Below, piece after piece: positions 1 to 8,703 of a DNA stretch of 64,000 bases; within the stretch, counting starts at the first letter, position 1, and each line of letters starts with the position of its first letter. The stretch spans positions 1 through 64,000 of the forward strand of contig JARVKA010000003.1 in NCBI GenBank assembly GCA_029775915.1. The letters are read 5' to 3'. The position numbers were made by a program, and so were the translations under genes. The notes under the pieces are model-generated. The model did not search any database, was not told where the DNA came from, and saw only the letters and a program-made list of their open reading frames with translations. This DNA comes from Nitrososphaeria archaeon (lineage in GTDB: Archaea; Thermoproteota; Nitrososphaeria; Nitrososphaerales; JANXEG01).

Positions 1-163
1 CAAACTCTCTAGAATGGAAGGGGTATTTTGCGGTATGTCTACAGGGGCTAATGTACATGTGGCTATTAATGAGGCAAAAAAGCTTAAAGCTGGTCAAAAT
101 GTCGTTACATGCGCCGTTGATCGAGGTGATAGATACTTAACGGATGAACGCTTCATAACTTAA
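1..163 (+). CDS. C-terminal end of a cysteine synthase-like PLP enzyme (partial)
   Basis: Only the last 53 codons are inside the window; the reading frame is open from base 2 to the TAA at 161-163. The residues CGMSTGANVHVA followed by VVTCAVDRGDRYLTDE match the tail of the cysteine synthase / O-phosphoserine sulfhydrylase / cystathionine beta-synthase family, where the corresponding text is usually GISSGA and a DSGERYLST-like strand. These are cytosolic fold-type II PLP enzymes that make cysteine from an activated serine. The substrate cannot be decided from the tail. The next gene, on the opposite strand and converging, is a TauE/SafE permease, a family often tied to sulfur compounds. The family is fairly sure; the exact enzyme is not. 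Confidence 0.75.
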   Translation, partial: KLSRMEGVFCGMSTGANVHVAINEAKKLKAGQNVVTCAVDRGDRYLTDERFIT

Positions 164-182
164 TTTCCATAAAAATTGAAAG

Positions 183-1031
183 TCAAGCTAATAATTTCGT
201 TACAGCCATAAAAATACCGATAATCATAATTATCAATCCGAATATAAATTCCATTGTTTTACTCTTTAACCTTTTAGCTATTCGAGTACCAATTTGAGCG
301 CCTGTAACCATACCGATTATTAAAGGAATGGCATATTCTAAGGAAACATTATTAAGTAAAATATGTGCCCAAGCTCCTGAAGTGCTGGTAAAGATCATAG
401 CGAATAGTGAAGTGGCTACAGCCAAATGTATAGGTATATTCATTACAATCACATAAACTGGTACTATCATCGTTCCACCACCAACACCGAGGAATCCAGA
501 GGCAAATCCACATAAAGGGAGTAATAATAAACCTAGAGTTAGATTTACATTATAATCGAATACCACACCTGAAGCATCTATTAATTTACGATGCCAACCT
601 TTTAAGTTATTCGTTTTCAACATAACTTGGTTTTTATGAGTTTTTTCTTTCCGCTTAAGAAGAAAGCCAGATCCTAAAATTATTCTCAAACCTACCAAAG
701 CTAAAACGATGCCAAAAATACCACTTAATGTTCTTGAGTCAAAAAATTTAGTAGCGTATGCTCCAAGATACGCTGTCGGGATCGTTAAAATTGCTGTAAG
801 AGCACCGAGCTTCCAATCGATTCTTTTTTGTTTAAAATAAACAATCGTAGCTGAAATAGCTGTGAAGAATACAGTTACGATACTTGTTCCTATAGCAATA
901 TGAGCTTTTAAATTATAAATGAGAATGAGTAATGGGACCATGATAAAGCCACCACCCACACCTATAATACTTGATAAAATACCCATCATTATGGCTATTA
1001 TTGTAAGAATAAACGCTGCTATGATCTCCAT
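183..1031 (-). CDS. TauE/SafE family membrane permease (sulfite exporter-like)
   Basis: A polytopic membrane protein of about 282 residues with 7-8 hydrophobic helices. It shows the internal duplication typical of TauE/SafE permeases: GVGGGFIMVPLL near the N terminus and GVGGGTMIVPVYV in the second half, separated by a charged loop (KRKEKTHKNQ). Family members export or import sulfite, sulfoacetate, taurine-derived anions or other small organic anions; the substrate here is unknown. The start is ambiguous between GTG at 1040 and ATG at 1031; I prefer the ATG. A second paralogue lies at 15347-16144. The convergent upstream neighbour is a cysteine synthase-like gene, compatible with but not proof of a sulfur role. 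Confidence 0.85.
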   Translation of the reverse strand: MEIIAAFILTIIAIMMGILSSIIGVGGGFIMVPLLILIYNLKAHIAIGTSIVTVFFTAISATIVYFKQKRIDWKLGALTAILTIPTAYLGAYATKFFDSRTLSGIFGIVLALVGLRIILGSGFLLKRKEKTHKNQVMLKTNNLKGWHRKLIDASGVVFDYNVNLTLGLLLLPLCGFASGFLGVGGGTMIVPVYVIVMNIPIHLAVATSLFAMIFTSTSGAWAHILLNNVSLEYAIPLIIGMVTGAQIGTRIAKRLKSKTMEFIFGLIIMIIGIFMAVTKLLA

Positions 1032-1174
1032 ACCTCTCACAACCCCTTATAATAAAGGGTTATTAATCTTTTGAGTATTAAACTCATTAATAATAATTTG
1101 TACGGGCATATGTGATTGTTATATGGATATGTTAAAGCTTTAGAATTTTTTAAAGCAGAATCAAAATACTATTA

Positions 1175-1864
1175 ATGGCGGGGGATATTTTGCAACAATA
1201 TGATATGGATATAAAAAAGGTTTTGAAGGGTATAGCGGAGATGATTGGAGAAAAAATATCTGCTCTTGAATGGGTAAGTCAAAAAAGGGATCCTTTTCAA
1301 GTCTTAATATCAACTATAATCTCATCAAGAACTAAGGATGAGGTTACAAGAAGAGCTAGTGAAAAACTCTTTAGCGTATATAAAAATGCTTATGAGCTTT
1401 CTCAAGCGAATGAAAGCAAAATCGAAGAGTTGATCAAGCCCGCTGGTTTTTATAGAGTTAAAGCAAAAAGGATTAAGGGAGTTGCTCAATTAATCGTTAA
1501 GAATTTTAATGGTAAAGTTCCAAATAATATTGATGATTTACTTAAGCTACCATCTGTAGGTAGAAAGACTGCAAATTGTGTTTTAGTATATGGTTTTGGT
1601 GAGTCAGCAATACCAGTTGATACTCATGTACATAGAATTGCAAATAGATTGGGCTTGGTAGAATCAAAAACACCTGAGGAGACTGAGCATCAATTAAGAG
1701 AAAGAGTTGAGAAGAAGTATTGGATTCACATTAATGAGCTCTTTGTAAAGTTTGGGCAGAGAATTTGTAAACCTATTAAGCCTAAATGTGATATTTGTAA
1801 ATTAAAATCGGCTTGTAAATGGTATGAAATTAACAAGAAAATTAAAAGCAATATTCAGATTTAA
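1175..1864 (+). CDS. nth: Endonuclease III (DNA glycosylase/AP lyase)
   Basis: A 229-residue HhH-GPD base-excision repair enzyme that removes oxidised pyrimidines and cuts the abasic strand. The helix-hairpin-helix is LPSVGRKTANCVLV (residues 125-138) with the catalytic lysine at about 131 and the catalytic aspartate in PVDTHVHR (about 149). The C-terminal 4Fe-4S loop is intact with C-x6-C-x2-C-x5-C spacing (cysteines near 198, 205, 208 and 214). Length is normal for the family. The ATG at 1175 fits the N-terminal helix. It is a single gene, convergent with endA downstream. Confidence 0.95.
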   Translation: MAGDILQQYDMDIKKVLKGIAEMIGEKISALEWVSQKRDPFQVLISTIISSRTKDEVTRRASEKLFSVYKNAYELSQANESKIEELIKPAGFYRVKAKRIKGVAQLIVKNFNGKVPNNIDDLLKLPSVGRKTANCVLVYGFGESAIPVDTHVHRIANRLGLVESKTPEETEHQLRERVEKKYWIHINELFVKFGQRICKPIKPKCDICKLKSACKWYEINKKIKSNIQI

Positions 1865-1872
1865 TAAAGAAA

Positions 1873-2436
1873 TTATGCTCTCCACCAATCAAATGATAAA
1901 AATTTAACCTTTCCTTTCTTCACATCACTAATAGCCATAATAAATTGCTTTCTTACAGTAGTAGCCAATCTACCCGATAGAATTATCCCAGTAGCAGATA
2001 TTTTATAATTGGGCTTTACCACTTCTATTAAATATGGAGCATGATCAATACCAGGTCCATATTCATAAACTGCAAAATCACATCCAAATTTGATACCTGG
2101 AGTTACTATATAACCAGCCTTTCTCAACTCCTCATATACCAATAACTTCTCTTTAAAATTCACATATTCTTTACTACAAATCTTTTCAACAGTGTTGAGA
2201 GAAAGTTCTTTATTCGAACCAGCTTTATATACTTTAAGCCTACCGATTTTGATTAAATAAAAGCCCTCAATTAAATCGAGAATTAAAGGCGCTTGAAAAT
2301 CAGCATTTTTCGGCTTTGATATACCAAGAGGTTTGCCATAAAAACCTTCTTTAAATAAAGCTCTAGAATCTTCAATATTCCAAATCACAATTCGATTTTC
2401 AACCAACTCTCCACGAATAATGTTCATAATTATCAC
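1873..2436 (-). CDS. endA: tRNA-splicing endonuclease, catalytic subunit
   Basis: This 187-residue protein cuts introns from archaeal pre-tRNA at bulge-helix-bulge motifs. The C-terminal nuclease domain contains FAVYEYGPGIDHAPYLIEVV and an RLATTVRKQFI helix, giving the expected catalytic triad of Tyr (about 124), His (132) and Lys (163), with the 31-residue His-to-Lys spacing seen in characterised archaeal enzymes. The length matches the short alpha-type subunit rather than the fused double-length form, so it may act as a homotetramer or pair with a structural beta subunit elsewhere. It sits 4 nt downstream of the DUF47 gene and is probably co-transcribed with it. Confidence 0.93.
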   Translation of the reverse strand: MIIMNIIRGELVENRIVIWNIEDSRALFKEGFYGKPLGISKPKNADFQAPLILDLIEGFYLIKIGRLKVYKAGSNKELSLNTVEKICSKEYVNFKEKLLVYEELRKAGYIVTPGIKFGCDFAVYEYGPGIDHAPYLIEVVKPNYKISATGIILSGRLATTVRKQFIMAISDVKKGKVKFLSFDWWRA

Positions 2437-2440
2437 TAAT

Positions 2441-3094
2441 TTAAAGGCCTAATGCAAGTATAATAGCTGAGTCTGCAGCACGAAGGCATGTATCACATAC
2501 AGCTTCCATATGCTCAATAATATCTTTTAACATAATTAAACCCCTTATATCACTAACGGTATTCAAAGCTTTAGTAATAATAGCCCTATATTTCGCATCC
2601 ATTTGCCGCTCAACTTTTTGCACATCATTAACCAATTCAATGCTAGCTGAAGGATTTATAATCAAGGCTTGAATTAATTTATTTAAATTTTGAACCGCTT
2701 CAACCGTTAAATCGATTATATCTTTAAGTTCATCTTTTAACTTACCCTCAATTAAAATATTTGGATTTAATTGAGTTAATCTGAAAAATGCAGCACCAAT
2801 ATAAGCTACAACTTCCTCAATATTATACGCTGTTCTTAAAAGATCTTCCCGATTCATCATCATAGTCCCTATTTCAGCAACCTCTCTCGTTAAAGTTCTT
2901 CTAAGAAACTCTACATCCTCCTCAGCCTTTCCCATCCTCTCCTTTATCTCAGCTATGATCTTCTCATCACGATTTGTAATAGAGGAGAAAGCTAAAGCGA
3001 GATCACGAGCCGCATCTAATACGAGTCTAGATTCATCTTGGAGTATCGATAAAGTCTTCCTACGTGCTTGTGTCTCTAACTCTCCGCTGAACAT
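2441..3094 (-). CDS. DUF47 / PhoU-like protein
   Basis: A 217-residue, almost entirely helical, soluble protein. The pattern of long amphipathic helices, the phrase LMLKDIIEHMEAVCDTCLRAAD near the C terminus and the overall size match the DUF47 family (PhoU superfamily). Relatives usually sit beside Pit-type phosphate permeases and modulate phosphate transport through bound metal clusters. No phosphate permease is visible in this window, so the role here is open. The ATG at 3094 is well placed. It lies upstream of endA with a 4-nt gap, suggesting one transcript. Confidence 0.8.
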   Translation of the reverse strand: MFSGELETQARRKTLSILQDESRLVLDAARDLALAFSSITNRDEKIIAEIKERMGKAEEDVEFLRRTLTREVAEIGTMMMNREDLLRTAYNIEEVVAYIGAAFFRLTQLNPNILIEGKLKDELKDIIDLTVEAVQNLNKLIQALIINPSASIELVNDVQKVERQMDAKYRAIITKALNTVSDIRGLIMLKDIIEHMEAVCDTCLRAADSAIILALGL

Positions 3095-3265
3095 TGTTAA
3101 ATCACAAAGACTATAATATAATATAGCATATTGCTTAAAATATTTATCTTTAGAAATAAAGTTTAATAAAGATTGAATTAATTAAAAATATTTAAGTAAG
3201 ATTCGAGTAAAAGTTAAGTTTTTAAAAAGAATTTAATAAAATTTTAAATATTGTATTATTTGAAA

Positions 3266-5032
3266 TTATTCTGAAGGTTTCTCCTCAATTCTCTTTAATT
3301 GTTTACGATAAATTTCAACAATCTCATCAACCGTTGTAGCATCTTCAGGGTCTTTATCATCTCTTAATCGACCAGTGTATTTAGGAAATCTTAAAGCCAA
3401 GCCACTACCCTTTCTAATTCTATCTAATCCACAAGTATGTATTGGGCTTAAGGTAATCTCAGCAGCAATAGTTTCAATCACTATTTTTGGTAAAAACCAT
3501 ACATCAGCATCTATCTTTGAATCAACCCTCGCATGTTTATGAGGAATTTTGTAAGGATCGAGAAGTTTAGGAAAATAATCTAAATCCTCATCAGTAAAAC
3601 CAGTACCAATTTTACACGCAGTTTTAAACTCATCAGTTTCTTTATCATATGCAGCTAAAAGAAAAGTACCATACTTTCCAGCCCTTCTTCCTTTACCATA
3701 AAAGGCGCCTACAATAACAAGATCGATGGTATCACTCAATTCAACTCTATATTCTCTCTTTAACTTTATCCAAGCGAACTCACGTGCACCCGCACGATAA
3801 ATGCTATTCAAATCTTTAATAACGAGACCTTCACAACCATCAGTTATAGCTTGCTCCATAAATCTCTCAATCTCTTCAGGCTTGGTAGCGATAATTGTAG
3901 GAACAAGCTTAACCCTCTCCATCTCCACAATAATTTCTTCCAAGCGCTTCCTTCTCTCCACATAAGGCTTCGTCACATACTCTTCACCATTTGCATATAA
4001 TAAATCGAAGAAGTTAAGAGCTATAGGGTATTGTTTCATCGCCTCCTCTATACCATACTTTCTTCTACGATGCATCAATTCTTGAAAAGGCAAATATTCA
4101 CCAGTATCTATATTTATCGCTACCACTTCAGCCTCCAAAATCCCATCATTAACCTTAACACTTTCATTCACCAATTTAATAGCATCTGGATAATGGTGAG
4201 TTATATTCTCCAATCTTCTTGAAAAGAGTATTACTTTATCGCCTTGCTTATGAATTTGTAACCTTTCACCATCGAGTTTATACTCAGCTGCAGCCTTACC
4301 CTCCAACTTATTTAAAATTTCTTCAGCGCTCTCCAACCTTTCAGCTAACATAGGTCTTATAGGCCTTCCAACTTGAATCTTAAACTCTTCCAAACCTCGA
4401 AGACCTTTTAAAGCTACAGTCTTTGCAACCAAGCCTAAATCACTGGATAAATTGTAAGCTCTTTCTAAAATTGGTCTATTTGCTTTATCATCAGTGTATG
4501 CAATAGCTAAAGCATCTAAAACGGTGTAATCGGCTATACCTAAGCGGAGTTGACCAGTAACCATTCTCACAATATACTTAGCCTCCAAAGGTGTAGCATC
4601 ATTTAATAAACGTGATAAATTCCGAAGTTTAATATCTATAGAGCCTTCGCCTGAAGTTTTAGCCATTCTTTCAAATGTGGCATAAACATCCTCTACAGTT
4701 AATGGCTTGGAGAATAGAGTTGTTTGAACTTTATTCTTCAAAAGGGCTTCAGCCACTAATCCGATATCGCCAAGTTTTTGAAAAGTTTCTGCAACTTTCT
4801 CTTGACTCGCCCCAGATACCATTGAAAGAGCTCTCATAGCCAATTTTTCAGCCACACCAATTTCAACACCCATATAATCTGGGTAAAGCTTGCCTTGTGT
4901 TAAATAAACTACTTTATCAACTAATTCTTTGGGCGTTTTCTTTAATAAATCCACAAGTATACTTGTTAATTCAAGCCTTTTTGTAGTTTGGCTCATAGCT
5001 TCGTAAGCTTCAGCTATAATAGAATAATCCAC
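3266..5032 (-). CDS. lig: ATP-dependent DNA ligase (archaeal LigI type)
   Basis: A 588-593-residue replicative/repair ligase that seals nicks using ATP. It has the three-domain archaeal/eukaryotic architecture: an N-terminal helical DNA-binding domain (about 1-220), the adenylation domain with motif I AEYKLDGERLQIHK (AMP-accepting Lys about 257 counting from the upstream TTG), motif III LNFFDLLY, motif IV GCEGLVIKD, motif V WIKLKREY, and a C-terminal OB domain ending in RFPKYTGRLRDDKDPEDA. The open frame begins with TTG at 5047, but a strong Shine-Dalgarno-like GGAGGGCGGT overlaps that codon and is well spaced for GTG at 5032, which I take as the start (MDYSIIAEAYEAM). It stands alone, divergent from eS25. 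Confidence 0.96.
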   Translation of the reverse strand: MDYSIIAEAYEAMSQTTKRLELTSILVDLLKKTPKELVDKVVYLTQGKLYPDYMGVEIGVAEKLAMRALSMVSGASQEKVAETFQKLGDIGLVAEALLKNKVQTTLFSKPLTVEDVYATFERMAKTSGEGSIDIKLRNLSRLLNDATPLEAKYIVRMVTGQLRLGIADYTVLDALAIAYTDDKANRPILERAYNLSSDLGLVAKTVALKGLRGLEEFKIQVGRPIRPMLAERLESAEEILNKLEGKAAAEYKLDGERLQIHKQGDKVILFSRRLENITHHYPDAIKLVNESVKVNDGILEAEVVAINIDTGEYLPFQELMHRRRKYGIEEAMKQYPIALNFFDLLYANGEEYVTKPYVERRKRLEEIIVEMERVKLVPTIIATKPEEIERFMEQAITDGCEGLVIKDLNSIYRAGAREFAWIKLKREYRVELSDTIDLVIVGAFYGKGRRAGKYGTFLLAAYDKETDEFKTACKIGTGFTDEDLDYFPKLLDPYKIPHKHARVDSKIDADVWFLPKIVIETIAAEITLSPIHTCGLDRIRKGSGLALRFPKYTGRLRDDKDPEDATTVDEIVEIYRKQLKRIEEKPSE

Positions 5033-5144
5033 ATTACCGCCCTCCAAAATTAAATTTAAGATCTTTATATAAATTCATAATCTTTGGAAATAATGGATTT
5101 TAACCTATTTTTTTCAAAATGAGAATTTGAGTTTTTATCAAAAA

Positions 5145-5158
5145 ATACTTATATTTGT
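5145..5158 (+). promoter_or_regulatory. TATA box for the eS25 gene
   Basis: An AT-rich element with core cttatat at about 5148-5154 lies roughly 30 bp before the chosen eS25 start at 5181, the spacing expected for a nearly leaderless archaeal transcript. It supports the downstream ATG rather than the 54-nt longer frame. Confidence 0.5.
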
Positions 5159-5180
5159 TAATATTATAATGGTTATTGAA

Positions 5181-5498
5181 ATGGGCGGTACTAAAAAGAG
5201 ACCATTAGCTCAAATGGAGAAGGCTCAATTAAGAGAAGCACTTGCTAAAAAAGAAAAAGAGGTTGCTCGAGCTGCTCAACAATCTAAAAAGCCGAGCGGC
5301 GTATCCTTCAAGTTTGATGAAGCTGATATAATTAAAACCTTCAATACATTAAAAGCTATAACCCTTTACAATGTTGCAAAGAGCTTAGGGGTGAAAGCAT
5401 CGGTAGCTTCCGCATTGATTAAAACATTCGAGTCAAAAGGATTATTGAAAAAGGTTGGAGGGTATAGTGGCCATTACGTATATGCATTATCAACTTAA
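5181..5498 (+). CDS. rps25e: 30S ribosomal protein eS25
   Basis: A small basic ribosomal protein with a winged-helix C-terminal half. From ATG 5181 it begins MGGTKKRPLAQMEKAQ, a lysine-rich tail typical of archaeal eS25, followed by the folded domain (FKFDEADIIKTFNTLKAITLYNVAKSLGVKAS) and the closing GGYSGHYVYAL. The frame is open back to 5127 and another ATG exists at 5169, but the TATA box near 5150 makes a start before about 5175 unlikely. The protein is known from TACK archaea and eukaryotes and absent from most Euryarchaeota, so it helps place the organism. Confidence 0.93.
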   Translation: MGGTKKRPLAQMEKAQLREALAKKEKEVARAAQQSKKPSGVSFKFDEADIIKTFNTLKAITLYNVAKSLGVKASVASALIKTFESKGLLKKVGGYSGHYVYALST

Positions 5499-5515
5499 TT
5501 AAGATAATACTTACA

Positions 5516-5683
5516 TTAATCTTCTAACTTCTTCACTTCAATCCCATCAGGTTTAAATGGCCATACCTCATTCAAAATAGCATTCTTAATAATCTCACAA
5601 ATTTCATCCTCACTTTTATCCTTCAATTCAGAATTCTTAATCTCAAGAATTATCGATTTTTGAATTAAAATTTTGAACTTCAC
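5516..5683 (-). CDS. Small hypothetical protein (55 aa)
   Basis: A short reading frame starting at GTG 5683 with a Shine-Dalgarno-like GGTGAT just upstream (5689-5694). It encodes a charged protein rich in Lys, Glu and Ile (starts MKFKILIQKSIILEIKN, ends DGIEVKKLED), predicted to be mixed strand and helix, with no membrane segment. I do not recognise the family. It lies about 70 nt downstream of the cyclophilin-like gene on the same strand and converges on eS25. The ribosome-binding site and normal composition suggest it is real. Confidence 0.5.
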   Translation of the reverse strand: MKFKILIQKSIILEIKNSELKDKSEDEICEIIKNAILNEVWPFKPDGIEVKKLED

Positions 5684-5754
5684 ATTAATCACCTTTATGG
5701 ATAAAATTTATCACCCTTTACAACGGAAATAATTTTACCCATTGGAATGAATAT

Positions 5755-6135
5755 TTATTCAATTATTCGAATTGAAATTACATCACCAGGTCCAACTTTC
5801 TCAAGAATCTCTATACCTGAATTAATTCTACCCAAAGGATTCATAGCTTTTAACACACTTGTGTCTTTGAGAAAGAAGCAAATACTCCCATTGAGGGGAA
5901 GAAAAGCAATCTCACCTCTCTTAAAAGATGTGCGAGCCTTCTCCAAACCAATCACCACCCCAGATATAAAGTATATAAAGCTATCTTCAAACTTATTAGC
6001 CCTACCCTCTAAAGGCATACTCCTTATTAAGTGATTTACGGTAATGGGAGCTAAGTGTTTAAAGAATGTTCCCTCAGCAACACCCTTTCTTAAAACTTCA
6101 ATTCGAATATTTACCTTTGAGTAAGAAATCAACAA
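5755..6135 (-). CDS. Cyclophilin-like fold protein (PF04126/DUF369 type)
   Basis: A 126-residue soluble protein matching the small cyclophilin-like family known from Thermotoga TM1367 and many archaea. Diagnostic pieces are SMPLEGRANKFEDSFIYF, GEIAFLPLNGSICFF, AMNPLGRI and the closing EILEKVGPGDVISIRI. The fold resembles cyclophilin but prolyl isomerase activity has not generally been shown for this group. The start is uncertain: two adjacent TTG codons (6135, 6132) precede ISYSKVNIRIEV, and no clear ribosome-binding site separates them. It is divergent from rpoK and upstream of the 55-residue gene. Confidence 0.8.
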   Translation of the reverse strand: MLISYSKVNIRIEVLRKGVAEGTFFKHLAPITVNHLIRSMPLEGRANKFEDSFIYFISGVVIGLEKARTSFKRGEIAFLPLNGSICFFLKDTSVLKAMNPLGRINSGIEILEKVGPGDVISIRIIE

Positions 6136-6282
6136 TAATACAATTGATTAAAGGGATTTAAATTTTATAGCTTTTCAAATCACGCAGTTTAAGTGCTCAA
6201 TTATTCAAAAATCACTCAAAAAGCCTCCGTAAGCTTTATTTCCCTACAATTTATTCTTTTAATATCTTCAAGGGGGCTTATT

Positions 6283-6603
6283 ATGATCAAATCTTATGAG
6301 TCTTTAATAAAGAATAAAAATATGGTGAAGAGTAATTTAAAAGAAGTGAAGAATTCTGTTGAACAATTTCAAGTTAAAATTGGACCTAATAAATTAACAC
6401 GTTTTGAGAGAGCGAGAATTATTGGGGCAAGAGCGCTTCAACTCTCTCTTGGCGCTCCACCATTTATACCAATCCCTCCAAATATAAAAGATCCAATTAG
6501 TTTAGCAATAGCTGAGCTTGAAGCAAAAGCTCTTCCAATTTCAATACGACGCACACTTCCAGATGGGACTTATCAAGATATACCCATTGATGTATTACTT
6601 TAA
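6283..6603 (+). CDS. rpoK: DNA-directed RNA polymerase subunit K (Rpo6)
   Basis: A small RNA polymerase subunit that helps assemble and stabilise the enzyme. The conserved core is [28 protein letters not shown] followed by [26 protein letters not shown], characteristic of archaeal RpoK / bacterial omega / eukaryotic Rpb6. The frame is open further upstream (to 6193), but the segment before 6283 reads as hydrophobic junk and a purine-rich AGGGGGC (6271-6277) sits ideally before ATG 6283, so I use that start (107 residues). It is followed by alba on the same strand. Confidence 0.93.
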   Translation: MIKSYESLIKNKNMVKSNLKEVKNSVEQFQVKIGPNKLTRFERARIIGARALQLSLGAPPFIPIPPNIKDPISLAIAELEAKALPISIRRTLPDGTYQDIPIDVLL

Positions 6604-6639
6604 TTGCAATAATCACAATAAAACTCTTTTTTAAAAATA

Positions 6640-6649
6640 AGTTTATATA
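6640..6649 (+). promoter_or_regulatory. TATA box for alba
   Basis: The element tttatata lies about 33-40 bp upstream of the TTG start at 6681, inside an otherwise purine-poor spacer between rpoK and alba. The spacing fits a short-leader archaeal transcript, so alba can be expressed independently of rpoK. Confidence 0.5.
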
Positions 6650-6680
6650 GAAAGTTTTAACCTTTTTAATGTGAGCGGTA

Positions 6681-7028
6681 TTGTCCAAGCCTAATATTAG
6701 TAAATCAACGGGAGAATCAGCCAAGCCTCAAGAAGTAGTTAAAAAGCCAGTAAGAGCTTCACCTCCAAATCATATCTTTATAGGAAAGAAGCCGATTATG
6801 AGTTATGCTTTATCATCATTGATCCAATTGGCACAAAGTGATGAAGTCGTTTTAAAAGCAAGAGGTATGGTTATTTCTAGAGCGGTTGATGTAGCTCAAA
6901 TTATAACGAAAAAATTGGGCAATAATGCATATGAAGTGAAGAGTATTAAAATCGATACAGAGAAAGTAGGAACTGGAGAAAATGTTAGAAATGTATCCAC
7001 AATTGAGATAACGATAGGGCGTAAATAA
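6681..7028 (+). CDS. albA: Chromatin protein Alba
   Basis: An abundant archaeal DNA/RNA-binding protein that coats nucleic acid as dimers. The 115-residue sequence has a 30-residue flexible N-terminal tail rich in Lys, Pro and Ser, then the Alba fold: HIFIGKKPIMSYALSSLIQL, KARGMVISRAVDVAQIITKKL, and the hairpin/last strand region ending NVSTIEITIGRK. The tail is longer than in Sulfolobus Alba. The start is TTG at 6681; no in-frame ATG or GTG lies before the fold. Confidence 0.95.
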   Translation: MSKPNISKSTGESAKPQEVVKKPVRASPPNHIFIGKKPIMSYALSSLIQLAQSDEVVLKARGMVISRAVDVAQIITKKLGNNAYEVKSIKIDTEKVGTGENVRNVSTIEITIGRK

Positions 7029-7230
7029 TAATTAAGCCTTTTTAAACAAGCTCTTAATAAATGGCTTTGGCTTGATTGAAGTTTAATTAAATTAATAAAT
7101 CAAGTTTAGAAAATTAGAGTTACAAAAGGTTTGCATATTCACTCTTTCATAATTTTTGATTTATAATAAGAAATATTTGATCGAAATATTTTTAAGCAAA
7201 TTTTTTGAAATCTTTTGTAACTAATAAAAG

Positions 7231-8559
7231 ATGGCTGAATTAAATTACTTACCATTGTTGGAAACACAAGTTTCACAACGCATTCTCTCCGATAGTGAAA
7301 TTGAGCTATTGGTTAAGCATTATGGCACACCCCTTTATGTAATAGATGAAGCAACACTTAGAAAAAAGGTAAGGGATCTTAAATCTGCTTACAGCAATTT
7401 TGAAGGTTTTGTGAAGATAGCATACTCTATGAAGGCTAATTTTAACCCTAGTGTGATTAAAGTCTTTATCTCAGAGAATACACTTTTTGATGTTACTTCA
7501 ATTGGCGAATTATACTTTTATTTAAAGTGTGGTGGAAATAGTGAAAATGTTATTTACACTAGCGTCACAGAAGAAAAATCTGAGTATATTGAAGTATTGA
7601 AGAAAGGTATATCTACAATCGTTGTTAGTTCATACAATGGATTATTAAATTTAATCGATGCATCCAATGCATTAAATATACAACCAAAAGTTCTTATTCG
7701 AGTCAATCCAGAAGTTGGTGTTAAAGCTGAAGTAAGAGCATCTTATAGATATGGTAAATTTGGTGTACCATTTAATACAAATGCATTGGATAGTGCAAAA
7801 TGCTTATTAAAAAAGATTCTTTCTACACAACAATTAAAATTTGAAGGATTTCATTTCCACTTGGGCTCACAAATCACTGATCCAACTTGTTATTTAAATG
7901 CTTTAGATAAACTTGAGAATTTCATATTAAGAATGAGAAAAATCTATCCAGATTTAAACTTCAATACTATAGATATAGGTGGTGGTACACCAGTTTTTTA
8001 TGATGAACCGGTACCAACACCTTATCAAATTGGATCATTGGTATCAGAGAGATTGAATCGTATGAGAAATAATTTAAATTGTAAATTCGATTTGATTGTT
8101 GAGAGTGGTAGATATTTATCTGCAGAGGCATGTATTTTAATTTCAAAAGTTGTGAATGTTAAAGAGTATGCGAATCAAAAGTATGTATTTTTGGATTCTG
8201 GCTATCATTTACTCCTCGATGCCGCTTTACTCCGCCAACCATATCCTTTAGAAGTTATTCCTAAATCATGGGTTAAAGATAATTTAAAGGTAAATGTTGT
8301 AGGTAGATTGTGTGATACTTATGATGTATTCGTAGTACCACCATCATCAAATCTATCAGGGATTGAATGTGGCAAATTGGTTGTATTTTACAATGTGGGC
8401 GCATATTCAATAGTCTTTAATATGCCATTCCATTGCCAAACCAAGCCAGCTATAGTAATGAGATTAATGGATGGTAGGTATGTATTAGCAAGAAAGGCTC
8501 AATCATTAGAAGAGCTTTTCAATGAAGAAGGCGGGTATTTAGATCTTTCATCAACATAA
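7231..8559 (+). CDS. Fold-type III PLP decarboxylase (diaminopimelate/ornithine decarboxylase family)
   Basis: A 442-residue alanine-racemase-fold (group IV) decarboxylase. The PLP lysine is in AYSMKANFNP (about residue 70), the substrate/PLP histidine in FHFHLGSQ, the phosphate-binding glycines in IDIGGGTPV, and the second-subunit cysteine motif is GRLCDTYDVF near residue 370. In diaminopimelate decarboxylases this last motif is normally C-E-S/T-x-D; the C-D form is more like ornithine decarboxylase. The window encodes LysW-dependent lysine synthesis, which does not use diaminopimelate, so a polyamine or other amino-acid role is plausible. I would not call it lysA. It is a single gene preceded by an AT-rich promoter-like region (7187-7196). 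Confidence 0.85.
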   Translation: MAELNYLPLLETQVSQRILSDSEIELLVKHYGTPLYVIDEATLRKKVRDLKSAYSNFEGFVKIAYSMKANFNPSVIKVFISENTLFDVTSIGELYFYLKCGGNSENVIYTSVTEEKSEYIEVLKKGISTIVVSSYNGLLNLIDASNALNIQPKVLIRVNPEVGVKAEVRASYRYGKFGVPFNTNALDSAKCLLKKILSTQQLKFEGFHFHLGSQITDPTCYLNALDKLENFILRMRKIYPDLNFNTIDIGGGTPVFYDEPVPTPYQIGSLVSERLNRMRNNLNCKFDLIVESGRYLSAEACILISKVVNVKEYANQKYVFLDSGYHLLLDAALLRQPYPLEVIPKSWVKDNLKVNVVGRLCDTYDVFVVPPSSNLSGIECGKLVVFYNVGAYSIVFNMPFHCQTKPAIVMRLMDGRYVLARKAQSLEELFNEEGGYLDLSST

Positions 8560-8703
8560 TCCTTTTAAAATTAATTCATATTAAAATTTTATAACACAAT
8601 TATAAGCTATCTAATCTATCCAATATATGAGTTAGTGTTAAAATTGTAAATAAAAATTATTTTTCTTTTAATACACTAAACGAGAAAAATAATAATTAAA
8701 AAA

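Noticed and set aside
5690-5754. In-frame continuation IPMGKIISVVKGDKFYP after the cyclophilin-like stop
   Set aside because: The protein already ends at the usual family C terminus (DVISIRI); the following residues are too few to argue for a broken gene or readthrough.
5747-6034. A 95-codon plus-strand frame opposite the cyclophilin-like gene
   Set aside because: It is fully antisense to a recognised family gene and has no recognisable content.
7231-8559. Diaminopimelate decarboxylase for lysine synthesis (lysA)
   Set aside because: The active-site motif is C-D-T-Y-D and the window encodes LysW-dependent lysine synthesis; the general family call is safer.
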